This document shows, one piece after another, positions 1 to 10,500 of a stretch of 64,000 nt of DNA (position 1 is the stretch's first letter; every line of letters starts with the position of its first letter). Made by a program: the position numbers and the translations under genes. The notes beneath the pieces are model-generated. The model was not told the origin of the DNA. It did no database searches and saw only the letters and a program-made list of their open reading frames with translations. The stretch comes from Rhynochetos jubatus (lineage: Eukaryota; Chordata; Aves; Eurypygiformes; Rhynochetidae): positions 47,955,200 to 48,019,199 of the forward strand of contig CM050648.1 of NCBI GenBank assembly GCA_027574665.1. Direction: 5' to 3'.

Positions 1-904
1 CACAAATTTTATGGGATATTATCAATTTCTTATCTAAAGAGAAAGAAAAAATTTAAGAAAAAGAAAATGGAGTGCTCCCATCCTGCAATTTAAATCTAGA
101 GAACTTGAAAGAAGAACAAAGAGAAATAAACTGCCACATTTTCTTTTGTTTTTATTACTAAAAAGTACTTCTGATTGCTGACCTAGATATGTGTGTATTT
201 CCCTATGCTGTTAAATTGTAAGATCCACAAAGATAAGTGTACACAGAAGGGAAAAAAAGAATCTGATGTTTTGAAAGAATTAACAGTTTTATGACTATTA
301 GAAAGGCTTGTACCTTAGCAAAAATGACCCCTGACTAATCTTACATTTTTAAAGAGCAAACTTCTTGTTGCTATAGAGAATGACTCCTCTGCAAACAGGT
401 CTGATAATAATTACACATAATACTCTATAATGGAATGGGAAGGATTCATCTTTCTTTAAAGCAGCAGGTACGTCTCCTTCCTCTCATAGTGTCAAATCTA
501 GATGGAGATAGTGATCAAACATGGTGTGACAATTTCCACAACATCTCCCTCTGGGAACTATTAAAATTCTACTTATGCAAAAAAAAAGCCTTGAGTGCCT
601 AGCATGGTAAAAATTGTATATCATCATCTAAGAAATGTGGAATTAAATCTTGCCAAAAAATAGAAAACATTTCATAGGCAGATTTATGATTTTTTCCTTC
701 TCTGAAATGATTATTTTTTTGTCAACATCTTTCTATTAGATAGTTGAAAGTGATGGGTAGATCAGATCTTCAGGCTCTCATCCTGGAGCTTCCTTTTTGT
801 ACCAGCATTGTATAGACATGCTCAGTTCTCAAATCATCAAGGCCACTTCATTTCCAGGAAACAGAAGACAAAAGTTAAATGGTTGGAGAATGACAAAAAG
901 AAGT
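1..904. other. AT-rich non-coding flank
   Basis: No open frame of useful length, no recognisable repeat and no RNA gene was seen. The sequence is AT-rich with short A runs and looks like ordinary unique intergenic or intronic DNA up to the target-site duplication of the LTR that follows. Confidence 0.6.
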
Positions 905-909
905 GTGAC

Positions 910-1210
910 TGTGCTGGTTTTGGATGGGATAAAGTAAATTTTCTTCAGAGTAGTTAGTATGGGGCTGTATTTTGGATTTGTGCTAAAAACAGTGTTGAAG
1001 GGATGTTTTAGTTATTGCTGAGCAGTGCTTACACAGAGTCAAGTCCTTTTCTGCTTCTCATCCCACCCCACCAGTGAACAGGCTGGGGGTGCACAAGAAG
1101 CTGGGAGGGGACACAGCTGGGACAGCTGACCCCAGCTGACCAAAAGGATATTCCATACCATATGATGTCATGCTCAACATATAAAGCTGGGGGAAGGAGA
1201 GGGAAGGTGA
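910..1210 (+). mobile_element. ERVL-type LTR, 5' (U3) part of a split LTR
   Basis: This is the first part of an avian ERVL-type long terminal repeat. It opens with TGTGCTGGTTTTGG, the start shared (as its reverse complement) by the minus-strand LTRs near 27.0, 52.9 and 56.4 kb. The U3 part contains a CRE-like box in CATATGATGTCATGC and a TATA box (TATAAA, 1180-1185). The copy stops near 1210 where another element intrudes, and resumes at about 2520. The 5 bp before it (905-909, GTGAC) recur exactly at 2803-2807 after the second part, so both halves are one insertion. A 5-bp duplication fits ERVL-type integration. Strand and family are clear; the subfamily name is not known. Confidence 0.85.
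1180..1185 (+). promoter_or_regulatory. LTR TATA box
   Basis: TATAAA lies about 20 bp downstream of a CRE-like box in the U3 region of the split LTR. It would have set the start of the retroviral transcript. The LTR is now interrupted about 25 bp downstream, so any present transcription from here would run into the nested minus-strand LTR. Confidence 0.6.
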
Positions 1211-1659
1211 TGTCAAGGACCAAACCCCTGAGCCCTGGGGCTAGGCTTTGGTCCCAAGCACATTCAAGATTCCCAGAGACAAACAAAGGTGCATCAACAC
1301 CAGCAAGTTACAGTTTTCTGTGCTTTATTGAACAAGGGTTGAAGCTTAACTCTTAACAAAAATGCTCAAGGAGACAAAAACAGATTAAGAGAGGAAAAGA
1401 GAGTGAAAGATAAAGAGTTAGAAAGATATCCCCACTCTGGCTTCCAGCATTGTTTCGGTCCTCTTTGTAGTGTGGATCCATGGTAGTGGAGTGCCATGTG
1501 GGGACCAGATTGACTGACTTCTATAAGCCTAGTTTCCTAGCACTGTCCTTCTAGGTGGGGTGTGGCTAGCATACACACGCAAGCGCCATTGCTTGTTCGA
1601 GAATGTTGCAATATTGAGTATGGGAGTTTGTGGGGGTATCACACATTCTGATACCTACA
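1211..1659 (-). mobile_element. Second, different LTR nested in the ERVL LTR
   Basis: Read on the minus strand this is a 449-bp LTR-like unit with TGTAGGTATC at one end and CTTGACA at the other, giving the TGT...ACA termini of retroviral LTRs. A polyadenylation signal AATAAA (1324-1329 on the complement) sits about 110 bp before its 3' end, as expected for an R-U5 boundary. The sequence differs from the ERVL LTRs elsewhere in the window, so it is another endogenous retrovirus group, possibly ERVK-like. It interrupts the ERVL LTR just after its TATA box. No matching second copy is present, so the family is unproven. Confidence 0.6.
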
Positions 1660-1920
1660 TTTCACCTTTTCGTGGCACAGGCATAGAGGAGACTGTTCTA
1701 TAAGTTGTGAGGGGCAGTGCAGCGTCCTGCCTCCAGAGGACAACTTCCTGCCTCCGCAGGGTGCCTCCTGAGAAGGAAGGACCAGGGACAGAGAAATGGC
1801 CGGCTTCTGCAGGGTGTCTTCTGTACCCATCATCCTTCATTCTCCCAGACATTCTGGAATTTTTTGAGGCAAACAAACCCTTTATTATATGACTCCTATA
1901 GGGAAGGACATTCCCTTATC
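1660..1920 (-). mobile_element. Probable retroviral internal 3' tail with polypurine tract
   Basis: On the minus strand this stretch leads directly into the LTR at 1211-1659. Its last bases before that LTR are purine-rich (GAAAAGGTGAAA), the usual position of the polypurine tract that primes plus-strand DNA synthesis. This suggests the LTR is the 3' LTR of a minus-strand element whose remaining body and 5' LTR were lost. The stretch is more GC-rich than the surroundings and has short frames on both strands, but none shows a domain I recognise. The boundary with the following CR1 is approximate. Confidence 0.45.
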
Positions 1921-2519
1921 AAGGATATTCCTGGGCTGTATCAGAAGCGTGGCCAGCGTGATTCTCCCCCTCTACTCTGCTCTTGTGAGACCCCACCTGG
2001 AGTACTGTGTCCAGCTGTGGGGCCCTCAACATAAGAAGGATGTAGAATGGTTGGAATGAGTCCAGAGTAGGCTATGAAGGTGCTCAGAGGGCTGGAGCAC
2101 CTCTCCTATGAAGAAAGGCTGAGAAAGTTGGGCTTGTTCAGCCTGGAGAAGAGAAGGCTCCAGGGAGACCTTATTGCAGCCTTCTAGTACCTGAAGGGGC
2201 CTACAAGAAAGCTGGGAGGGACTTTTTACAAGGTCCTATAGTGACAGGACAAAGGGTAATGGGTTTAAATTGGAAGAGGGGAGATTTAGATTAGATATCA
2301 GGAAGAAGTTATTCCTGGAGAGGGTGGTGAAGCACTGGAACAGGTTTCCAAGAGAAGTTGTGGATGCCCCATCCCTGGCAGTGTTCAAGGCCAGGCTGGA
2401 TGAGGCTTTGAGCAACCTGGTCTAGTGGAGTCTGTCCCTGCCCATGTCAGGGGATTTGGAACTAGATGATCTTTAAGGTCCCTTCCAACCCAAAACATTC
2501 TGTGATTGTATGATTCTAT
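1921..2519 (+). mobile_element. CR1 LINE, 3' end (RT C-terminal region and 3' UTR)
   Basis: This is a 5'-truncated CR1 non-LTR retrotransposon. It begins near the conserved stretch GGGCTGTATCAGAAGC, which encodes the C-terminal end of the reverse-transcriptase ORF, and continues through CTCTACTCTGCTC, CCTGGAGAAGAGAAGGCTCC and GGCAGTGTTCAAGGCCAGGC. It finishes with the 3' UTR (GATGATCTTTAAGGTCCC) and the short tail GTATGATTCTATGATT. Stop codons (for example TAG near 2186) break the frame. The tail joins directly to the second half of the ERVL LTR, so the CR1 probably inserted into that LTR. Confidence 0.9.
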
Positions 2520-2802
2520 GATTTGGAGTGACGTTTTTTCTTCCTAAGTAACCACTACGCGTGATGGAGCCCTGTTTTCCTGGAGATGTTTGAGCACATG
2601 CCCACCAATGCAAGTAGTGAATTATTTCTTTATTTTGCTTTACTTGCATGTGCATCTTTTGCTTTCCCTTTTAAACTGTCTTTATCTCAACCCATAGGTT
2701 TTCTCAGTTTTAGTCTTTCAATTCTCTCCCCCATCCTATTGGCTGGGGAGTGACTGTGCAGCTGTGTGGTGCTCAGTTGATGGCTGGGGTTAAACCATAA
2801 CA
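2520..2802 (+). mobile_element. ERVL-type LTR, 3' (R-U5) part of the split LTR
   Basis: This continues the LTR interrupted at about 1210. It ends in GGCTGGGGTTAAACCATAACA, and reverse-complement versions of that end open the minus-strand LTRs at 26241 and 52197. Landmarks include AAGTAACCACTACGCGTGATG and the run TTTAAACTGTCTTTATCTC. It is followed at once by GTGAC (2803-2807), the exact copy of 905-909. No retroviral internal sequence is attached to either side, so this was a solo LTR before it was broken by later insertions. Confidence 0.85.
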
Positions 2803-2807
2803 GTGAC

Positions 2808-3089
2808 ATTGTCAAGGACACCCAGCTTGCTGAAACAACAAAAAATATTGCAACTGACATTCCATACCTTCTGTAGTCAGCTTTATTGTCTTTGAAAGCT
2901 GATACAACCCTATTATGAATTTGTATAATAATAAGAGACTATCCTTCATGAAAGGTTTTTAATAAACATAAGTTATTAAGACTTTAATTATGAAACTTTT
3001 TTCTTTATTCTTATTAATAAGGAAAGAGAATATGTCATACTCTACAAAGAACATTGTGTTAGAACACAAGTATATTTCTGTCTTCAATG
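2808..3089. other. Short AT-rich spacer
   Basis: Unique-looking AT-rich DNA between the split LTR and the old CR1. Nothing recognisable was seen. Confidence 0.5.
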
Positions 3090-3461
3090 TTTCCCTACAT
3101 CAAGCAACAAGAGGAGTTCAATATCCAGGAATGTGAACAGGAGATCGATACATGATATTGTGCACTGTCTCAGGCTGAGGGACAGCCCTGCCTTAAGGCT
3201 GTGAAGGGCTAGGTGATCCTGAATGCAAACTTGAGCAGACTGACACAAGTAATTCATGAGATGAGGGAGACTGGACCCTTCTCTCTGTGAAGGGTAGAAG
3301 GAAACACCTTCCCCCATCCTATGAACTGTCCCTACATAATGCTCTAGTGTTGGAGAATGAAGACCATGTGAGAAACAGAGAGGATCCAGAGAAGCCAGTC
3401 ATGCAATGTTGCTTCAACCACTCACCCATCTTAGAACCATTGCCACCAGAAAAGCACATAA

Positions 3462-3970
3462 GGTATTAATAATTGGAGATTCCTTCTAAGCATCACCAAA
3501 ACATCCATTTGCCCTCCAGACAATTTCTCTAGAAACATTTGCTGCCTAAAGGGAGCTCATATTCATGACATTACTGAGAGGCTGCCAAATCTGGTGAATC
3601 CTAAGGATTATCGTGCTCTCCTACTATTCCATGTAGGGTCTAATAATACCGAGATGAAGCAATTTAGGCACTTCAACACACATTATATGTCCCATGGAGC
3701 AATGTTAAAAGGATCTGGAGCACAGGTGATGTTTTCCTCTGTCCTCCCTGTCAGAGAAAGGGGGTCCAGGAAAAAGAAGGTAACCTGAACGAGTGAATTC
3801 CTGGCTGCATGGCTGGTGTCATACTCAATGGTTTTGGCTTCTGTGATCATGAAACAACCTTTGAGAAGGCAGGTTTGTTGGAGCTGAGGGGATTCACCAA
3901 ATGGGGCAAGAGGGTTTTTGCCAACAAGACAGACACATTTATAAGGAGAGCTTTATGGGGAAAGGGGATG
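3462..3970 (+). pseudogene. CR1 ORF1 esterase domain (decayed)
   Basis: Relic of the ORF1 protein of CR1, which in this family carries a GDSL-type (SGNH) esterase domain thought to act with the nucleic-acid-binding ORF1 product. The codons for I-I-G-D-S are visible around 3466-3483 and give the nucleophile block. An open stretch at 3594-3788 includes LLLFHVGSNN, which matches the GxND-type block with Asn-Asn in place of Asn-Asp, then GAMLKGSGAQVMFSSVLPVR. A remnant of the final Asp-His block is near 3850-3900 (codons for DHETTFEK, then RGFTKWGKRVF), where the catalytic Asp-Gly-Ile-His is altered. The frame is interrupted, so no protein is expected. Confidence 0.75.
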
Positions 3971-4169
3971 GAGTTTTGAATAACAGAGAAGTTCTAGGGG
4001 TTGCTTATGTTAGGAACCAACAGGGAAACACCATTAAATGCCTCCAAGGGCTTATGTTTTTTCCTCTAAAAAGATGACATGGTTGACAGTCCAGCTGAAG
4101 AGTCTCTTTACCAATACAGGTAGTATGGATTACAAACAGGAGAATTTGTAATAGTACATAGAAAGCTGC

Positions 4170-4860
4170 AAGTTAATTGCTGTCATTGAAACATGGTGGG
4201 AGGAATCCCACAACTGGACTATTATAATCAATGGTTATAAACTGTTCTGGAGGGCCAGATAAGGAAGCAGGGGCAGGATGGCGGGTTGCCCTCTATGTAA
4301 AAAAAGTTGATCGCATGGAGCTGTCTTTGAAAAACAGTGAAGGACAGGTTGAAAGCTTATGGGTAAAAATTAGGGGCCAGGATTTGTGGTTGGTCTTGCA
4401 GGCTGTCTGGCCAAGGAGATCCTGTTGATAAAGTGTTCTTACTTCACCTACAAGAAGCATTATGCTCACAAGCTCTGATCTTTCCTTGGGACTTCATTCA
4501 CCCTGACCTCTGTTGGAGAAGCAGAAGAGCAATCTCCAAGCAGTCAAGGAAATTCTTGGAATGTGTTGGGGATAATTCCTTAATCCAAGAGAAAGAAAAC
4601 CTGACCACAGGAGAAGCATTACTGGGCCTGTTGCTTATCAACACCAATGAATTAATTATAGAGGTCAGGATTGGTGGTAGACTGGGATGCAGTGATCATA
4701 TCCTGGTGGAATTCATGATCTCAAAGGATATAGGTCAGGCAATGAGTGAAGTCAAGACCCTGAATTTTAGGAGAGTGAACTGTCAGTCATTTAAGGGATT
4801 AGTGGAGGGAATTCCCTGGGAAACTCAGGGATAAAGTGGACGAACAGAGTTGGCTATTCT
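4170..4860 (+). pseudogene. CR1 ORF2 endonuclease domain (decayed)
   Basis: Relic of the apurinic-like endonuclease at the N terminus of CR1 ORF2, which nicks target DNA to prime reverse transcription. The E-T-W-W block is at 4188-4199. Further downstream, two open stretches in different frames (4231-4428 and 4433-4834) carry GWRVALYVKK, QVESLWVKIRGQ, DFIHPDLCW (the D-F-N-H-P block with Ile for Asn) and GCSDHILVEF, the conserved SDH catalytic block at 4691-4699. The shift near 4428 and the loss of conserved residues mark it as inactive. Confidence 0.8.
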
Positions 4861-5329
4861 TTAAGGACATCTTTCTTAGAGTACAAGGCCTCTTTATTCC
4901 CATTGTGCAAGAAATCAGGAAAGGAAGGCAGGAGACCAATACACCTGAGTAAGGACCTCCTGGTAAAACAAAAGTGTAAAAAGGAAATGTATAAATAGTG
5001 GAACCAGGGACATGTATCCTAAGAATAATATAAGGATACTGCTCAGATATGTAGGGATGGAATCAGGAAAGCTAAGGTATAGATGGAACTGAATTGTCAA
5101 GAAATGTGAAGCATAATAAGACTGGCTTCTACAGACATGTTGGTCAGAAAAGCAAGATTAAAAAGATTCTACCCCACCTTAATATATATGTCAGGAGCAC
5201 AAGTGACAACCAACACAGAGAAGGTTGAGGAACTCAACAATTTTTCTCCTCAAACTTAACTGGAAATCATTCATCCCCACATCTCTCAAGTTCCTGAAAC
5301 TAAAGACTGGGAGTTGGGAGAACTAAATC

Positions 5330-5822
5330 CCTCTCATCATAAGAGAAGATCAGGTTTGAGACCACCTGAGGAACACATACAAGTCCATGGTACCCAATAA
5401 GCTGCATCCCAGGTCCTGAGTGAATTGGCAGATGCAGTTGCTAAGCCAGTCCATCATATTTGAAAAGTCATGGCAGTCAGATAAATTCCTCAGTTAGTGG
5501 AGGAAAGGGAATATTCTATCAATTTTAAAAAAATGTTAATATGGAGGACCCAGGAACTGCCAACCAGTCAGCCCCTCTTCAGTTCCCAGTAAGATTATGG
5601 AACAGTTCCTCCTAGAAGTTGTGTTGAAGCATACGCTTGACTAATTTAGCAGTCTTCTACAATGGAGTGACTGAATCAGTGAACAAGGGATGAGCTACGG
5701 ATGTCATCTGCCTGGACTTCCATAAGGCCGGTGATTGGTTCCCCCAGCATTCTCACCTCTGAACTGGAGAGATATGGATTTGTTGGATGGACTTTAGATG
5801 GATAAGAAACTGGCTGGATGAG
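5330..5822 (+). pseudogene. CR1 ORF2 reverse transcriptase, N-terminal remnant
   Basis: Relic of the finger and early palm region of the CR1 reverse transcriptase. Recognisable parts include the stretch around 5560-5610, whose sense resembles the 'PVSLTSV..KIMEQ' region of RT, and the segment near 5700-5740 that reads as V-I-C-L-D-F at the place of palm motif A. The copy then ends near AACTGGCTGGATG (5810-5822). Motifs B (S-G-V-P-Q-G) and C (A-D-D) are missing. Many stops and shifts are present. Confidence 0.65.
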
Positions 5823-8800
5823 TGTGTCATTTGTGTAATTTGATATTACAATTATTATTATCTTGGAATTTTATTAATTTTAATTGAGCTATACTGGGTA
5901 AATACTTGTAAACCCATCATTCACACTATTTATTCTTGAAGACCTATAAATAAATTATCTTACATTCCACTGCACAGGAATTTTCTTAGTCTTCGATTTG
6001 TTTGACCACACACTGCTTTTTCAGTAACATGGCTTTTCTCAACCTTCCTTTAAGTGAGACCAGTCAAGGATCTCAGGAATTCACCCAAATTTCACCTGCA
6101 GGACTCACAAGAACTTTTTAAATTTTTAAATGAATTCTCAAACCATACAAGGATTAGCAAGTCTATTTTTTATAAATGTACTCTTAATCAACTTATCATT
6201 GACACATGCACAAATACTATGCGTTATAGGAGCAATTTTAATGTTATAGTAGTTTGATACCTAAAGCATTTAAAAACAAGTGAGTTTACATATATCACAA
6301 GTTCATTTGCCACAATTACAGATATCTCAAAATCCTAGCCCAATTAACCTATTAAAAACGCAAAATATCATAAGACTAGTACTAGATAGAATGTTTTTAT
6401 TAGAGAAGACTTTTATTTTGATTTTAAAAATGAAAGTTAGGATTTATTAGAGGAGAGCTAGTTACATCCCTAAGTATCAATGAGCCATCTCCACTCCTTA
6501 GTGATTATCACAGAAGCCTAAATGCGATATTAGTGGTCCAACAACATTTCTGAAGCTAAGATTACAAATACCATATTTAGAGCTTTTATCATGCGTGCAT
6601 CATGCTATTTATCTCAGGCTTAGTAATCAAATAATGTCGTTGCTCTAAAGGGACAGGTTTCCATAAATGTTTATCAACAGAAATCAGATTGTGCACCCAG
6701 GTATTCTGGAACAAATGTTGCATATTTAAGAAGTGTATTATTGTCAGCTTTCTCTAAAGTGCTTTAAATCTTGCTGTAGCCATTTGTCTAGTAATGCCAC
6801 AACTGAAATGAAAACAGGCATCTAGTTTCATTTCTGTTCATTTTCTGTATCTTGAGATGGTTCTGGAGCACGACTAAATTGCAAAATTTTCATATAGCTT
6901 CAACTGAAATATCACAAAGAATGTATATATAGGAATTCTGTAATTTTAATTGAAACTGAACTTGTTTTGGAGACAAACGCATGTTAGCTTTTTAATGTCA
7001 GTTTTATATAGGTAGGTAACATTTACATCATTTGACATTTTCTATTTTAAAATAGCTTTTTGTATCTTCTAACTAGCCACAAATATTCAACTCCAAAAAT
7101 CCCTTCCTCTTTCTCGTTGCAAATCAACTTTAAACATGCAAGACTTTTTACTTTTCTATATCTCTTGCATCTAAGAACCCTCTAGAATTTTTGAAAGAAC
7201 TAAAGAAGTAAGATAATGCCACTTAATGTTAGTTATGTTAAGTCCTTTTAATAGTAGAAAAACTAATGTACACATACGGTGACTTTCTCAAGGTCTATTC
7301 AGAAGATCACTAAAAAAATATGGATTAGTCAAGCACTTTTTATTAATCATAGATTATCTTCACAAACAACACTATCTACCTTTTAATAAAGATAATAACT
7401 ATATTCAAAGCTCTTAATAAGCATTCCATTATACATGGCTCTGGAAATGTGTTAAGATTTTGAAGCTGTTGTTTCATTTCTTTGGCTCATCATTTGCCTT
7501 TACCAACCCTTGCTTTAAATTGCAGGGACTGTTAATTTTGATCACATCATTTAATTATTTCTTTCATGATGATTAAATTAATAACATTTTCTGAAACTGT
7601 TACAAAGGAAAACTGTAGTGACAAGCAAAATGCATTGTTCACTAGGAGTTTTAGCCACCTGAACGATTAACCGAACTATTATTCTTACACCAATTTCTGA
7701 GAAGCAAGCAACACAAAAAGGCTAGTCATTTCTTGCATTTAAAAAAAACAGCAAAGAAACCTCTCTTTGCTATGTACAAGAAATCAGAAGAGCCCAGAAG
7801 GAAACTCCAATCCTTATAGCAACTTTTCTATTTGTGTTAGTAATAAATCTATGGGAAAAATAAGATTTATACAGACAACTTTAACCTGGATAAGAATGGT
7901 ATTGTGAGTTGTGATCACCAAAATTGTGTTATTTGTTTGTTTGTTTTTTTTTTAATTGGAGATACCAGGTAAAAATGTACTCGATTCAAAACGGGCATGA
8001 TGATTGCATACAAAATACACACAATTATAGCTACAATCAAGCTAGCAACAAGGGAGCGTCTCTGGGTATGTCTTACTAATCAAGTGAGAAGGAGGACCAA
8101 GGAAGAAAACACAGACCTGAAAATGTTTCCCCCTTTTCTCAGGTGAATAATGCAAAGGATTCTTAATCTAACTCATCATTCATTGTTTTTTTCTTTGTCT
8201 CCTACAGCTGGGCACTTAACTGCCTATCTCTTTTGCTAGTTCACATCTAGAAAATCCCCAATGCAACAAAGAAGTTCTCCCTAGTTAGGAGGTCTGCAGT
8301 TAACAATTGTCATTTTACAAGGACAGGCTGTCCTTTGCCATAATCCTAAGTGCAGTGACTTTTTACATTTGGACAGGTATGAATGAAGGACATGCAATAG
8401 AATTTCCTGAGTATTTGCTTCTAATTTGTGCTGACACAGATTATGAAAACAGTGGAAAGGGTAAGAAAATAGATCTTTGATAATTTTCTACTGCACAGGC
8501 TTACCAGCACCGATTGCAGCTAAAACATTAGGAAGACACAAGGAAATGGACTACTAGTGGTTTCACTTTAATGAAAGGTCATTCCTAAAGTCTCAAGGAA
8601 AAAAATTACACAAAACCCACTCCAAAAAAACCCCCAACCAACCTAACAAAAAACCCCCCTAAATTTAGTTGCTGGCTGATGATGTGAAAATGAAAGTTAC
8701 ATTATCATTTTCCAATATTTTTTTCTAAATGCCATTATTTGAGGCAAATGTTGTCATAACTGAAATAAAACCAAAATTGTTTTTTCTTTTTCTTGAGTCT

Positions 8801-10500
8801 GAGATAATTGTGGATGATAACTAATAGCAATATCACCTTATAAATTCTGCATTTGTTGTATGAAATCTATTAAGTTCTTGATGCAGATAACATATAGTGT
8901 TCACTGTTTCCACAAGTTCAGTGTATATACAATTAAAGGTACTTACATATCTCTGGTTTAAAGTTTTGGCAATTCAATATCAATTTCTATTCCATCTTTA
9001 AATTAAAACATTTAAAATTAGAAGAAAATATAGATCAGTTTTAATACTCTTGCGCTTTTCATTATTTCATCTTTCTATATCATGTCCTTTAGCACATTGA
9101 TATCCTCAGCTTTCAGGCTATTTTTATGAAAGAATATTTCCAAATTGCTAATATCTGTCATCCATAAGAGATTTGAAAGATGTGTCTCAGCTATCCTTTT
9201 GAGGTCTTTCTCCATCTTCTAATGTGTTGAAAGTTCTTTAGATTTCAAGACAAAATGAAGAACTGACATTTTTTCCCCACATAAGTGGAAAATTCTGTAT
9301 TTTCATTAGGAGCCAGATATGGTTTTAAGACAAACACTTTGCAGTGTAGAAATGTTCAATATAATACAGTTAACTGAACATATTCATATAACTGGTGTTG
9401 ATAAAAAAAAGAAGTTAAGTAAACAAACTCAAACTAATATCCATCTAATGTGAAAATACTAATTTATTTTTAGAGTAATCTCTCAGAAAACATAGTGGTT
9501 TCCATACACCTAGATGTTTTATTATCTGTGCAATGTTTTCAGCCACCTCTGGAAAGTACTTCCTCCTGTTCTAGTGCATATACCCTTCCCATGATTTTTC
9601 TTGTCCAGACTCCAAGTAAGCACCAGGGAACACTCTTCCAGCTCCCTGTAAGACCAGATTCCATGCCTAGAAAACATCTCCATTCCTTTGGAAGCAACTT
9701 ATTTTTCAATCTAGCAAGCTGAGGCCTTTTAAAGTATTTTTTTCACTGCCTATTTAGGAGACTGTCAGTAGAAGAAAGTGGTGATTAAATATTTTCAACA
9801 GTTACATGATACATATATATTCATATTCACATTAAGAAAAGATCATCCTCAAAACTTGAAAAAATTATAGATTGTTTAGAATAAAGAATATCCCTATATG
9901 TAAAATACAGCTGCACAGAGTAAGTCCTGGGTTTTCATTTTATTTTTCAGCATTCTCGATACCAATCCAATTAGTTTTATAAAAGAACAATCATTATCTT
10001 TATATCCCAGCAACTGTAGCCTTTTAAACTGATCTCTATCAATACGTGAGACTCAGGAATTCAGGTAAAAGTGTCACAGGCAGCCCAGCTTTTCCTGCTA
10101 AACTTTTAGAATTCCTTTCAGTCTAGGACAAAAGAATTGTTTCTTGCTGACATAAATTCCTAACAAGCCCCTTCTGTCCTCAGCTGTAACAGGCTTGTGT
10201 TTATGCTAATTTGATGCTGTGGGATCGTAGCCCCCTACTGATGTAACAAATTTTAAAGTGTTAACAAAATTACTGTAAGCATTGCAGAAAATGTAAAATA
10301 AAAGGTTGCTGTTTTTCAAATAAACCATTCTTGAAAGAATGCTGTGGAATTCTTGGTGTTTGCACTCATCTAATTTCAACTTATTTTCAAGATAATTATG
10401 GAATTTAATAAAAGGAACTCTGCAGGAATGTAAAGGTTACTGTTCCTCCTCTTATATGGAAACAGTTAGAAGGTGCTTTTGTTTTCTTAAATAACTCAGG
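5823..10500. other. Unique AT-rich non-coding DNA
   Basis: No gene or transposon was recognised. Frames are short and look random. An A/C-rich low-complexity tract is at 8600-8658. The stretch 7500-7680 has a cluster of ATTA/TAAT cores and may be regulatory, but I cannot test conservation. Confidence 0.55.
8600..8658. repeat. A/C-rich low-complexity tract
   Basis: Almost only A and C across about 60 bp, with A7, C5 and C6 runs. Similar tracts occur near 39081-39110, and a T/G tract of the opposite sense lies at 28399. These are simple low-complexity sequences and no element boundary is visible. Confidence 0.7.

Larger units (their letters stand above)
3090..5822 (+). mobile_element. Old CR1 LINE: ORF1 plus ORF2 endonuclease and partial RT
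   Basis: A degenerate CR1 retrotransposon about 2.7 kb long. In order it carries an ORF1 coiled-coil-like segment (about 3090-3260), an ORF1 esterase domain (about 3462-3970), the ORF2 endonuclease (about 4170-4860), and the first part of the reverse transcriptase (about 5330-5822). It stops abruptly at about 5822, before the RT catalytic Asp-Asp motif and the 3' UTR. Most CR1 copies lose their 5' end, so keeping ORF1 while losing the 3' end points to a later deletion or break. Frames are broken by many stops and indels, so it is an old, inactive copy. Confidence 0.85.

Noticed and set aside
1717..2034. 105-codon plus-strand frame as a possible gene
   Set aside because: It crosses the junction of the retroviral tail and the CR1 3' end, so it is a chance fusion of two transposon pieces.
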